A DNA stretch of 64,000 nt. It comes from Tetradesmus obliquus. Lineage: Eukaryota > Chlorophyta > Chlorophyceae > Sphaeropleales > Scenedesmaceae. The notes beneath the pieces are model-generated. The model was not told the origin of the DNA. It did not search any database and saw only the letters and a list, made by a program, of their open reading frames with translations. The stretch is from contig CP126204.1 in assembly GCA_030272155.1 (NCBI GenBank), positions 2,285,501-2,349,500 of the forward strand. The letters run 5' to 3'. Shown in pieces: positions 25,797 through 34,980 of the stretch (position 1 is its first letter; each line of letters opens with the position of its first letter). A program made the position numbers and the translations under genes.

Positions 25797-27504
25797 GTTG
25801 CTGCTGCCAGCATTGGTGCACTCAGTCGTCGTTGATGCTGCTCAAATCAGCAGCTTACTTGGGCTTGGGGACGGTGAGGGTGACGGTGATGGTGATGGTA
25901 ACCGTGGAGACGGTGATGGCGAGGGTGAAGGTGAGGCGGGCTTCGGCGAGGGTGATGCGCCTGGTGGACAGCATCAAAATGCATTGCAAAGCATGTGACA
26001 TGTTCGTTGCACTGCACTCAACGTCCTAGTTAAAAAAGCTTTTTGAGCCATCATGAAGCAGAACCAGCAAGCTGCGTGACAATGCTAGCGCTGGTGGACA
26101 GGCTGCATGCTGATGATGCTACAAGTTGCATGTCCCACTTGGCCAAGCACCAGCCCCCTCTTGCAGCTCTACTTGTGCTGCTGCTGCTGCTGCTGCTGCT
26201 GCACTCACGTGGGCATCTGTAGTTGACAATGTTCGGCGGGCAGCTGCTGCCGCTGCACTCCAGGGTATCAATGATCTTGGCCGCGCACTGCCCCGCCAAA
26301 CTGCACCTAGCCGCCAATGCACTCTCAGGCCCACGCTTTGTCCCAAAGCAGCCGCCAGATGCAGCCACATTCACACACTCCTCGGCTAGATCATTTAGCA
26401 CTGCATCAAGCAGTACTGCCGGGCCGGAAGAGCTCAGCACTGACATACAGCTGGTGTCTGCCGATTTGAGCACGTCCAAGTTGAAGGAGGGCGGCAGCTT
26501 GTTTGTGCATGCTGCAAGCAGCAGCGCGTTCAGCTGCTTCGCCTGCTTCTGGCACTGCAGGGCTGAGCCCTGCGGTAATGTTGCACACTCGCAGGCTGTT
26601 GCTTTTGTGGTGGCGCTGGCCATGCAGACCTTAACCACTTCTGTAAGCCTGGGGTACTTTGAACTGCAGCTGCCCACAACGCTCTTGCACCTGCAGCAGT
26701 AGCAACACACACACGTGTTCATTGAGTTGTCGCAAACGAGCACCTTGAAAACACACAAAGCGCGTTGATTGCTGCACGCCCCTGAATGTCGCCGCCAGGC
26801 TCGGCACCGCACAACTGCATGCAGTGCCAAGCAGGCAGCTGGCTCATGAAGCAACAAGCATCAATCCTGCAGCTGTTACGCTGCATCTGCTGTCTGTCTT
26901 TTGCGTCACCACATGTGCTGCTGTACAGCAGCAAACACTCACTCGGGCTGGCCATTTTTGTTGGCCCACCAGCCCTGGCCTAATCCCGAGTAGCCGCTGC
27001 TGTTGCGGTCAGGGCAGCGGCCATATCTGTGTTTGTGGCCGTCCCTGTTCCAATTTGACCATTCCACGTCGCCCCATTTGCCATCCTTCCAATCGTCATC
27101 ATCAGGGCCATCATCATCTGCAGGAAACATATGGACGTGTTGGTCTTGCTTTGTTCTGCAGGGTTGAGGGTTGAGCAGTGGCTCACAGTTGCAACTGCGA
27201 AGGTGCTGGGCAACTGGAACTGCAATCCCCTTGACCAGGGCAGGAACGGTGATGATACGAAAGTGAAGTTGTTTTGCTGTGCTGCTGGTGTATGTGGTGC
27301 TGCTGCTGCTTCACTTCAAGGTGCAGCTCACCCTGCTGCTGGCTGGCAGTACTAGTCCCCCTGCAATGCATGTGCAGTGCAACACATGTGCTTTTTCTTA
27401 TATGTCATGCTTAACGAGCACTCACCGTCGCGACCTGAAGCGTTCACACAAGCCAAGGCGAGCAAGCAGATTATGAGCGTCGATCTCCAAAGGCCTGTTC
27501 GCAT
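1763..27504 (-). CDS. Giant secreted protein: ~45 cadherin-like/tandem-95-type domains plus C-type lectin
   Basis: Probably a surface adhesin or extracellular-matrix protein; this role is inferred from architecture. Forty-two exons join to 15,684 nt (about 5,227 aa) in one frame. Order: signal peptide (1-24), Asp-rich segment (27-85), Cys-rich domain (85-245), Ser-Pro linker (246-330), 45 repeated domains (331-5075), C-type lectin (5076-5227). Typical repeat motifs: NDPPSF start, [20 protein letters not shown], a Cys after FTV, LF..AP, FTPAA, a second Cys in SCTVTL, end VTPV. Every domain-border intron is phase 1, so exons can be duplicated without frameshift. Unique exons, sense order: 27504-27426, 27117-26943, 26690-26209, 25960-25859, 25607-25455, 25255-24917, 24564-24250, 24059-23739; then 19 exons from 23433 to 10125; then 9892-9566, 9374-9060, 8822-8514, 8279-7965, 7761-7453, 7176-6865, 6634-6326, 6110-5799, 5614-5306, 5012-4707, 4539-4225, 3822-3505, 3125-2790, 2472-2232, 1979-1763 (TAA). 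The start is chosen because a hydrophobic signal sequence follows it and the splice phase fits. Copy number in the array may be mis-assembled. Confidence 0.88.
2790..9892 (-). other. Thirteen single-domain exons of the giant gene
   Basis: Each exon (306-336 bp, multiples of three, phase 1 on both sides) encodes one repeat domain. Unlike the array, these are clearly diverged from one another and have unrelated introns. Two alternating flavours are visible. One has FTVNCSS...[10 protein letters not shown] (for example 5799-6110, 6865-7176, 9060-9374). The other has [21 protein letters not shown]...LVDSEGA (5306-5614, 6326-6634, 7453-7761, 8514-8822). This suggests an old duplication of a two-domain pair. 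The last exon (2790-3125) is more divergent and carries ANPGT instead of the EDSG strand. Confidence 0.85.
3222..3292. repeat. CAGG/CCTG tetranucleotide repeat in an intron
   Basis: About a dozen uninterrupted GGCA units plus a few more after a short interruption lie in the intron between 3125 and 3505. On the sense (minus) strand the repeat reads CCTG. Confidence 0.95.
10125..10757 (-). other. Two-domain exon just 3' of the array
   Basis: This 633-bp exon encodes a NDAPSF domain followed by a NDPPSF domain, fused without an intron, as in the array units. Its coding sequence is nearly the same as the array copies, with changes such as Ala for Thr in ISVAEDSP. Flanking intron sequence is unrelated to the array introns. 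It is therefore an older copy outside the recently homogenised block, and may be the ancestor of the array. Confidence 0.85.
11050..23128 (-). repeat. Tandem array of a 1,402-bp coding unit, about 8.6 copies
   Basis: Identical landmarks recur every 1,402 bp. For example, the two-domain exon begins (sense) at 12214, 13616, 15018, 16420, 17822, 19224, 20626 and 22028. Each unit holds a 633-bp two-domain exon, a 315-bp one-domain exon (NYAPSF type) and introns of 249 and 205 bp. Coding content is 948 bp (316 codons) with phase-1 borders, so copy-number change keeps the frame. Two-domain exons: 22798-23433 (hybrid, 636 bp), 21396-22028, 19994-20626, 18592-19224, 17190-17822, 15788-16420, 14386-15018, 12984-13616, 11582-12214. 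One-domain exons start (low end) at 22234, 20832, 19430, 18028, 16626, 15224, 13822, 12420 and 11018. A further two-domain exon (10125-10757) is very similar, but its flanking introns differ. Confidence 0.95.
24917..25255 (-). other. First, divergent repeat domain of giant protein
   Basis: This single exon encodes the most N-terminal repeat-like domain (VPPAFTASN start, [23 protein letters not shown]). It keeps the start, the acidic strand, the Trp-Ala-Thr motif and the paired cysteines. It lacks the Gly-Pro-Gly-Glu loop of the other domains. The preceding exon ends in C and this one begins with TG, giving Leu-Pro-Pro across the join. It is probably an old, diverged copy that caps the array. 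Confidence 0.7.
25455..25960 (-). other. Exons 4-5 of giant gene: Ser-Pro linker
   Basis: Two short exons (25960-25859 and 25607-25455, both phase 1 in and out) encode alternating Ser-Pro dipeptides, with SPSPKPASP in the first and [12 protein letters not shown] in the second. Such linkers are common in hydroxyproline-rich glycoproteins of volvocine and other green algae, where they are rod-like and O-glycosylated. Here the linker separates the Cys-rich head from the long domain array. The coding DNA is itself a simple repeat, so its length may vary between strains. Confidence 0.75.
26209..27117 (-). other. Exons 2-3 of giant gene: Asp-rich and Cys-rich N-terminal region
   Basis: Exon 2 (27117-26943) encodes an acidic stretch ([11 protein letters not shown]) followed by a Trp/Asn/Gly-rich segment. 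The acidic run could bind calcium, which is inference. Exon 3 (26690-26209) encodes about 160 residues with many cysteines in a probably helical context (for example [27 protein letters not shown]). I do not recognise the Cys-rich domain. The junction is phase 2: GA from exon 2 plus G from exon 3. The exon 3 donor is followed by a CAG repeat in the intron. Confidence 0.72.
27426..27504 (-). other. Exon 1 of giant gene: signal peptide
   Basis: The ATG at 27504 is followed by a basic stretch and the hydrophobic core [11 protein letters not shown], then a likely cleavage site near ASG. The exon ends after GAC-G at a gtgagtg donor in phase 1. It joins exon 2 (acceptor before 27117) to give an Asp run. 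This places the protein in the secretory pathway. A longer in-frame start upstream (near 27603) would precede a polar stretch and bury the signal core, so it was not chosen. Confidence 0.8.
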
Positions 27505-28127
27505 CCTGCAAACGTCGACCCAGAGGCAAATCACGATCAATTGATTTCTACGATGCGTTGCCGAGCTTGAAGCAGTGCTCGCCGGCTGCTGGAAAGGAGT
27601 CACCAGCTCGGTTCGCGTGCAATGGACGCGGTCACTCCATCACAGAAGCTGTTGCTCAACGCTATGATGGCATCATAATATATCCCAGGCGGCCCTTTCG
27701 TATGCAAGGATGGCCAGATGCCAAACAACACCTGCAGCTTTGCAACCACACCTGCAACGGCTGCTGTTCTCTGTACTAAGCTGTAAATTATAATTACAGC
27801 ATGGTGTATCGACAGTCTGCGACTTCAGTGCTTTTCAAGGCAAATCTGTGAGTGCGTGCTCGAGTTCAGGCGTGCTACTGCTCGTTGTATGGTGATAAAT
27901 CCCGTTTCTATGTGTGTGAGCTTGGTAATAGTCATGCAACACTCAATGGTGGCAATGTATAGGAAGCCTATGCTGCCCACCGGCTGAACCAGGTGTAGCA
28001 GACGTGCTGGTTCTGTCAAAATGGGTGCTACCGCACACGGGCCTCAGCCGAGAGCCAGACAAGTCAAGAAAAACCTCAAATTTGTTTTATTCCCGCTTAT
28101 AATGTCAGCGAGCAGTGATTACGCGCA

Positions 28128-28136
28128 TATATAAAA
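28128..28136 (+). promoter_or_regulatory. TATA-box-like element without an assigned gene
   Basis: The sequence TATATAAAAG fits a eukaryotic TATA box closely. Downstream ATGs at about 28158-28180 open only short frames, the longest about 21 codons. It could drive a short or spliced transcript on the plus strand, or be chance. Confidence 0.3.
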
Positions 28137-28693
28137 GCCTTGTGCTGTTCACCACGATGTTCAACATGTGCGGGTCACGATGAAATTCAGCAGAACTTCG
28201 CTGCCGGTCACTCTGCGCCGTGTGCTTGACAGAATTGCAGGATAACGTCGCAAGATCAAAGAAGTGTTTCAGATCCCTATGCTGGCCAACACAGTTCCAT
28301 TGTCACGTCTCGCCGACGTTCGTTGACCAAAATCACTCAGCAAGCGCGTGGGACTGCCATACAGGCAGCTTAACTGGTTTCAGCCAGTTTGAAGGCAAGA
28401 TTTGGCTAAAGTCAAGGCTAGTGAATGTACTGGATAGCATATTCAGCGCACTGGTGCTGCTTTTTTTGTCTGTTATTATGGAGCTTTGGCGAAAGCTGAA
28501 AATAGAGAGCAAATCAACGATCATAACGAAAATGATGTGGCTGATAAACGATTCGAAGCAATTGCAACGTGCATGTGGATGAATAACAAGGTAACAGTGT
28601 CAAGTCCTTTGCCTGCCCAAAGGTCAGAGTGTGTGGTCTCTGGCCAGAGCACACCATCAGTGCACAGGCCAGTTGATATCATTCATAGCCGCT

Positions 28694-28777
28694 GCTTTGT
28701 CCGTGGCTGCAGTTTGGACAAGCCCTGCCTAAACCGCTTTGTCCGTGGCTGCAGTGTGGGCAAGCCCTGCCTATACC
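28694..28777. repeat. 42-bp direct repeat, two copies
   Basis: The segment starting gctttgtccgtggctgcag at 28694 recurs at 28736 with a few differences, so the period is 42 bp. It resembles the short local duplications seen elsewhere in the window. Confidence 0.85.
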
Positions 28778-29297
28778 GTACCGGAGCATGGTACAGTAAC
28801 TGCACCAAGGCACAACGGCAGTGCCCGTCATGCCTTTTCTGCAGATTAGAAGGTCGTACAATGTCTTGTGAAAACGTCTCAGTGACAGTTTCCTGCAGTA
28901 CAGCTCTTAATGCCCGGCATGTGGAAGGCTTCCACAGCAGCAAGTGTAACAGCAGCAGCAGCAGCAGTAGTCGCTGCTGCTACGGCAGCTGCCAGCTACA
29001 GACCCCATCTCAAGCAGTTGACGCAACCTCCAGCTGCCAGCTGCGCGTTGCGGCTGCCAGCAGCAGTGGCGTAGCTGGCTGGAATGTTCCCTACAGCAGC
29101 AGCCCTAATGGCACTCTGGGTGTTCTGCGCAGTCCATGTGTTAGCCTGCAAGGAAACAAGTAAAGCAAAGGCAGCAGTCCATGTCACTTAGAGTCTGCTG
29201 CTGTTGGGTAACAGCCACCCCAAGTGACAGGATAAGCAGCAGAATGTTCTGCACATCGCAAGCCAGCCAGTTATCAAAAGCACAGAGCATGCAGGTG

Positions 29298-32200
29298 CTA
29301 CCTGGCCAGCAACATACTGACTATATAACAACTACTACTAATATCCTTGACTGCTAACATGATGCCAGCACATCCATATGCCTGCACCTTTGACTGGCGC
29401 GTCGAACGCGAGCGTGACGCCTGCAGCAGCCGCCTGCGCCTGTGCCTGCTGCCGGTGCCGGCGCTGTTGCTGCTTGCGAGCAGCTGCACCACCCCCGTGT
29501 TGGGTGCGAGGATACCGTTGATGCCTTGGATTATGGACTGCAGGGCACATGACACCGCGGTTTGGTCATTATATGCATGTGTTGGCACTACATACAATGT
29601 ATGTCATCACACCGTGCAGGAAACCGGTGATGCCTTGGGTGATGGACTGCAGGGCACAGGACACCATGTTTGGTAATTACACAATGCACGTCACCAGAAC
29701 CGCATTATCAAGCATCGCGAGGCGTCTCTGCAGTGAGCATGCGCAACGCGCAATTACTTGCACGGCACAACACATGTTACTGCACTCCTCCATCAGTCTG
29801 CCTATACACACAGAGACCCAGCGCTGCTGGCACTGCTGGCACTGCTGTCAACCATGAACTGCCAGAAGCACATCACGCACGGCAACGGCAACTCAATGTT
29901 TGTTCAACAAGGCCTGCATTACTGATGATCAACACCACTCATTTGCTCAGCACATGTGCTGCTACAATTGTAAGCCTTGTAAATGCAAGCCTTGGGAATG
30001 CAAATGCCTCCTGCCCACACACACTCGTCCTGCATAGATGTTCACGATGTTCACGAAAATGATGCTGCCTCCTGCCAACCCACCTGGCCTGCATAGATGT
30101 TCATGATGGTCACACTTGCGGGCCTGCCCACTTCCGGAACAAGTGTGAGGCTGGGCGCCTGTTGCCTTTCTCCGGTGAACGGGTCTGTGCTCTCGCTGCG
30201 CACAGGAATGGCGAAAGAACAGCAGTTGCCAGTCTCTTGCTTTGTTTGGCAGGGACACATGCTGCCAGGCAGCTGTACAGTTGCAGCATTCACCAGCCAC
30301 CATCCTCTGACGTGTTTCCTTGGATGCCCAGCATTTGAAAGTGGACAGCAACCAGTGCAATCCCAGAACTCTTAGACGTGTTGACTTCTGTACACACCTA
30401 TTAATTCGTCCTTCCACACATGCAAGCACTGCACGATGCACAGCGGTACGGGCGCAGCAGACTACGCATCACAATGGTGCCCAGCCCGGTAGTTGAGGCC
30501 AACGCTGCACATCCGCAGCAGCAGCAACAGACTGTGCGGCACGCAGCGCACACTCACGCCTTGTACAGCCTGGCTGTCAGGTTGTGTCCTGGCAGCAGTG
30601 TGGCCACTGTGCTGCTCTTCCAGCCCCTTGGCACTGGCATGAGGCCCTCTATGATGTGATACTCAAGCAGATCCACCAGTTGATCTGCACACAACACCAG
30701 TGTTTCACAAAACAGTGACCAACAGGCAGCACAGCGTGGCAATGGCAACAGGCATCTATGGCATCAGGCCCTCAATGATGTGAAACTCCAACAGGCCCTC
30801 TATGATGTAGTACTCCAGCAGATCCACCGGTTGATCTGCAGCCCACACCACGTCACCCAAAAGCAGTGGTCCAACAACGAGTGACTTATAGGCGGCGCAG
30901 CGTAATCTATGGCATATGGGCCTCGAAGATGTGATACTTCTAGGGGTTCACCAGCTGATCTGCAGCACACACCATGCAGCAGTACAGCTTTGAGCCACAC
31001 AAGCGTGATACCCAGCCAGCGAAGCATGACGGCTGCTTTGCGAATTGAAAGCAAGGCAGCAAGTGTGCATGCTGTTGCAGCCAGCTTCCTATACACGCAG
31101 CCAGCTGCTGTGTGCAAAAGTTGTCTGATTACACTGCTGTATTGAACTCACCTGCTGGAGCTTTCCCTAGCTCTGGGGCAACCTTGCTGAGCGCATCGTT
31201 CACTGGCAACAGGTATGTGCTGGGTGCCCTTCCAATGAGCTTGCTGCTCAGCACATCTGAGTACAGCGCTGCCTTGGCTGTGAGCTCCATGGCAGTTGAG
31301 AAGGCTGGGTAGTGGCGCATGGCGTCTCCAGCACTGTAGAAGTAGCCGCCTGGCAGGGTTCAGCAGACGATCAAACAGCAGACAGCATTGTTTTTATCGG
31401 CATCACTGCATATGAAATCACCCAAACGACAGCAGTTTGTGCGTAAACCGTGCCGGTGTGCAATTGCATGTCAGAGGTGGTGGCAGGGGGAAGCGCCCAC
31501 ATTTGCGCTGCCTTGGCTGTGAGGTCCATGGCAGTTGAGAAGGCGGGGTAGTGGCGCATGGCGTCCTCAGCATTGTAGAAGTAGCCGCCTGGCGGGGTTC
31601 AGGCAGCCAACCAGATAACAGCATCATCACCATCATCATCGTGGTCACACTTCTGTAACAAAAACTCTGTCTGCCCGCTGCTACCTGCATGCATTGAACA
31701 CTTCTATGTGATATCTGTGATGCACAATGCCTAATGCTTTGCTTTTTTGCTGTATTGTGATGTCACCCCGAGTGTCATGACTGGACCCTACACCATGGTC
31801 TACCCAGGACTACTTGAAGACCGGGGGGCAGGGGTCACAGGTGGTCCCGCCCATGGACCCCTAACGACCCTGCCCTGTAACCTTCTCTGCGCCTGCAGGT
31901 ATGTCTATCGCTTGATGCCATGCTGCCGGGCAGCCGTGCCTACATGAACAGCCCACTTGGAGTGCCAGGAGACTTTGGCGGGGGTCTTCTGGCTCAGCAT
32001 TGCTTGAAGGTATGCCTATCGCATGACAGTGGTACTGGACAGCTGTGCCTGCGTGATCAGCCCGCTTGGAGCGCCAGAAGCCGTCAGGCAGGGGGGCTTC
32101 TGGTCCAGCATTGCTTTCAGTTGTGCATTTACCATGCCTAAAACTGTCATATTACACAATCTTTAAAGCCACAGCAGCAACGCCATCGACCCACACGGCA

Positions 32201-32556
32201 GTGTGTGCATAAGAGCAAGCTTGTTTGTGCAGGTCAGATGTGGCGGCAGGGCAACATGTCAATGCATGTGTGTGCGATTTTCACTCAGCAATCTTCCCAG
32301 CAGCAATTTCCAAAGCAACACACGCCTTCTGTGCACACACACCTGACATCAGCACAGCAGAGATGTCGTAGAACATGATGTTGCCAAACTTCTGGCCGCT
32401 GCCTGTCACCACAGCCTGGTTGCCCTGCGCGTCTGTCAGCACCACGAGGGACGTGGCTGGGCTGATGTGCGCTGCTATGTCATAATTGACATCGCCTGCA
32501 TTCAAGAGGTAGACAAGAAACCAGCGATCAAGTCTTCTTCTTCTTCTTCTTCTTCT

Positions 32557-32603
<47 letters not shown>

Positions 32604-32607
32604 TTCT

Positions 32608-32644
<37 letters not shown>

Positions 32645-34236
32645 CTGGTTCTCAGATGGTGCTACATTGAAGCCAAATCCACCACCATAGTCTGCTGCTG
32701 CAGTGCGTACAGTGCCGCAACACGCAGGGGAGATGCCAGCTTGAGGACTCCCCCAGTGCTGTGGCAGCATGCTGGTGCTGCACTTCTGCTGCAAGAAGTT
32801 TCAAACTGGGCCCAGCTGCATGCCGCAATCAGGCAGTCCTCAGACTACTTTTATGCTGATAGCATGCCGGTGCTGCAGCGCTGCTGCAAGTCCTAAGGAA
32901 TCCACATGCAATGCACAAACTCTGAGGGCTGTGGGCAAGCAGCGCTCACCGGTGGTCATTAAAGTGGGCTCCTGGGGCTCCCTGCATTGCCGAGTGGCAT
33001 GCAGCACACAAAATTCCGTCTGAATTGGTGCCAGGACGAGGCTCATACCGTGTTAGATGGTGCCATGACCCACATGTAACTATCCCTCTTTACAAGGCAC
33101 GCCAGATTTCAGCTGTCAGCACATCATCATCGCCATTAGTGGTATGCATGTGTCCTGCTCAGCAGCAGTACCACGGTGCCTGTCATGCTGCCGTCATTTT
33201 GACTGGCGCGCTGCTGCTGCGCTGTTGCAACTGCGCTGCCCATGTGCAGTGTTTGCAACAAGTGTCATCTTAGATCCCACGGCCAAGCTGCATCAAACTG
33301 CAGCCACAGCATAAAAGGAAACAAACATACCGGCTGATTAACGGCTTGCTCTCATCTGCTTTGTTCTGTTCGTAAAATGACGTTAATGTAACGCCTGGCA
33401 CAAAGTGGTATGCCAGGATGAGGTCAACCAAAATAGGCCTTCCTAGCAGCTGGTCAAAGGAGATGCCCATGTTGGCAAGGAACGCCTTGACTGCCTGCGG
33501 TGCAGCAGTATGGAATCAAAAAGGCGTGTGCATCTGCAGGCTGTGCATGCAATGCGCGCATGCACTGCCCATCCCTTCTGTGCAATGCCTGTTGCAGGTA
33601 CAGGAAGGGCGGTGTCTCGGCGCAATGCCATTGTCATTGCACGCCACAAGGTTGCATTGCTACACGCCATGCTGCCGCTGCTGCATGCTGTGCGGGGTGT
33701 GCATGAGCACACCTGCTGCAGCTGCAGCTGCCAGTGAACATTGGACCAACCTGCAATGACCCCTGACATGGCTGGCAAGTACTAAGTGCAACGAGACCTA
33801 GATCTCACCCGATCAGTGGGCGCAAACATGGTTCCATGTGTGTTGTTGAGATCAGGAACTTGAATCTTCAGTGCAGATGCCATCTGAATCCACATCCTGT
33901 TGTCCTGTTGGCTGCCATCTGCTTCTGCCAACCCATTTGCCAGTGCCTCATCGGCAACCGCGACCTGCAGTTATCCAAATGACCTCTATCAGCTCGTCTT
34001 TGGTCATAGGTGAGGCTATTACAACTGCTAGGTGAGGAGCACAATGGCGCTTGTGAGTGAGGGCATGCATGTAGTGTCAGCAGCGACTCGACACCAGCGG
34101 CACATATGGGGCTAGAGTTACATATAAAAGGAACTAAACGTGAAACATGTTCTATATGTGATCAATATGTATCTACCTGTACAGCTGCTGCCGTGAGGAA
34201 GGCGAGCAAGCAAGCTGCGATTACGGTATTGCCCAT
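29298..34236 (-). CDS. Secreted protein with two fasciclin (FAS1) domains
   Basis: FAS1 domains occur in extracellular adhesion proteins, including algal and plant arabinogalactan-type proteins. Nine exons join to 1,308 nt (435 aa): 34236-34177, 33964-33809, 33494-33331, 32981-32950, 32495-32343, 31349-31152, 30684-30558, 30261-30084, 29537-29298 (TAG). The ATG starts a signal peptide (GNTVIAACLLAFLTAAA). Domain 1 (about 25-188) has GTMFAPTDRAV and LILAYHFVPG; domain 2 (about 190-366) has STYLLPVNDALSK, LLEYHIIEG and NIYAGQ-SIIQGING. These are the box-1, His-loop and box-2 positions of the family. The basic tail contains RRRRLLQA, similar to the RRLLQ motif of many green-algal extracellular proteins. 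The last exon is the least certain; another frame stays open past 29340. Partial copies of exons 6-9 lie in the introns. Confidence 0.8.
29618..30061 (-). repeat. Copies of exon 8 3' end and exon 9 5' end inside FAS1 intron 8
   Basis: Segment 30009-30061 resembles the last codons and donor side of exon 8 (Asn-Ile-Tyr-Ala-Gly). Segment 29618-29660 repeats the acceptor and first codons of exon 9, giving Ser-Ile-Thr-Gln-Gly-Ile-Thr-Gly against Ser-Ile-Ile-Gln-Gly-Ile-Asn-Gly. Both lie within the 546-bp intron 8. The exon 9 copy keeps a usable acceptor, so an alternative exon cannot be excluded. Confidence 0.75.
30768..30964 (-). repeat. Two partial copies of FAS1 exon 7 in intron 6
   Basis: Segments 30768-30840 and about 30925-30964 repeat the acceptor and first codons of exon 7 (Gln-Leu-Val-Asp-Leu-Leu-Glu-Tyr-His). 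The first copy contains an internal re-duplication of the Leu-Glu-Tyr-His-Ile part. The second is more decayed. Only the 30684-30558 exon continues into the conserved FAS1 strand. Confidence 0.82.
31493..31592 (-). repeat. Partial copy (echo) of FAS1 exon 6 in intron 5
   Basis: The sense strand repeats the acceptor and 5' part of exon 6 (GCGGCTACTTCTACAATGC, then the Met-Arg-His-Tyr-Pro-Ala-Phe coding stretch). It diverges right after the Lys-Ala-Ala codons, so the exon's second half and its donor are missing. It looks like a duplicated, non-functional exon edge. Confidence 0.88.
31897..32126. repeat. Diverged tandem repeat, about 115 bp x 2, in FAS1 intron 5
   Basis: The stretch from aggtatgtctatcgc (31897) to the bases before 32010 is repeated from aggtatgcctatcgc (about 32007) with many substitutions. 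No frame with known similarity is seen. Confidence 0.75.
32533..32643. repeat. CTT/GAA repeat followed by CTG repeat in FAS1 intron 4
   Basis: About 27 CTT units, one interrupted, run directly into about 10 CTG units. On the sense (minus) strand of the FAS1 gene this reads CAG then GAA. The intron spans 32496-32949. Long GAA tracts can form triplexes. Confidence 0.95.
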
Positions 34237-34416
34237 ACTGCTGTTGACGGTGACTCTGACGCAGTTCCGGTGAGGAGTAAGTGCTAGAACATCTGTAAAG
34301 CTGTACTGCTTTCAGAAGGACGGCGTGGTACCCCTGATGACTGTCGGTTTCCTAGCTTGCAAGAGTCGCCGAGATGGCTCTTGGCTGTCTACAGTGTCAT
34401 TATTGGAAGCTGCAGT

Positions 34417-34980
34417 TTAAATGAAACTGTCAGGGCTGTACATCGTGCGCCAAGTGATCATCTGTTGATCTATTGCCTTCCGATCTGCCGCATGGCTGGC
34501 TTGCAACACAGTGCCACGAGTGCGTACCAGTGGCACTTCAAACTTGTACAGAAGAAGTTTACCCACTAAATCCATAGTACAGCACGAAAGCAACAAAGCC
34601 AATGTATGACAGAGTCCATGGACAGCACCATTCAGTCCGCCAACACATGTGTAAACCATCACCCCCACACAGACATGCTCTGCTGGATTAAACTCAATGC
34701 TGAGCATTGCAGCCAGCAGCGCTCCTAGCAACACATATGCTGACATGTGCGCTAATTTGACGCACTGCACGATCAAAGGTACAGCTGCCGGGTACATAAC
34801 ACGCAAACACACATACTTCCCCCGGGCCCCAATCGCTGCATGCTGCAGGACCTGGAGCAATGACGCAAGCCACAAGGAGCACAGCAAGAGCAGCGGCCAC
34901 AGCTGCCACAGCAGAGCTGCAAGCTTAACGCGAAAGCACCACCGCTGCGAAACTGTGATGCCTAGACACAAGCTACGCAA
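34417..34980 (-). CDS. Possible hydrophobic 187-aa protein (weak)
   Basis: An uninterrupted minus-strand frame of 187 codons with several long hydrophobic stretches (for example LWPLLLLCSLWLASLLQ and YVLLGALLAAMLSI) that could be membrane helices. It has many cysteines, no motif I recognise and no clear promoter. It lies just upstream of the FAS1 start, in the same orientation. It may be chance, since Leu-rich frames are common in CTG-rich DNA. I do not assign a function. Confidence 0.2.
   Translation of the reverse strand: MRSLCLGITVSQRWCFRVKLAALLWQLWPLLLLCSLWLASLLQVLQHAAIGARGKYVCLRVMYPAAVPLIVQCVKLAHMSAYVLLGALLAAMLSIEFNPAEHVCVGVMVYTCVGGLNGAVHGLCHTLALLLSCCTMDLVGKLLLYKFEVPLVRTRGTVLQASHAADRKAIDQQMITWRTMYSPDSFI

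Larger units (their letters stand above)
27505..29297. other. Intergenic region between the giant gene 5' end and FAS1 3' end
   Basis: The region holds the promoter side of the giant gene (27505 upward) and the 3' flank of the FAS1 gene. A good plus-strand TATA-like box is at 28128-28136, followed by several short open frames. The longest plus frame (28486-29163) is rich in Ser/Cys and low-complexity codons and shows no known domain. A 42-bp direct repeat lies at 28694-28777. I see no gene I can support. Confidence 0.45.

Noticed and set aside
32528-32794. Minus-strand frame coding long Lys and Gln runs
   Set aside because: It is only the translated CTT/CTG repeat within FAS1 intron 4; the conserved FAS1 frame skips it.
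34123-34130. TATAAAAG on the plus strand
   Set aside because: It lies inside intron 1 of the minus-strand FAS1 gene and has no plus-strand gene after it.
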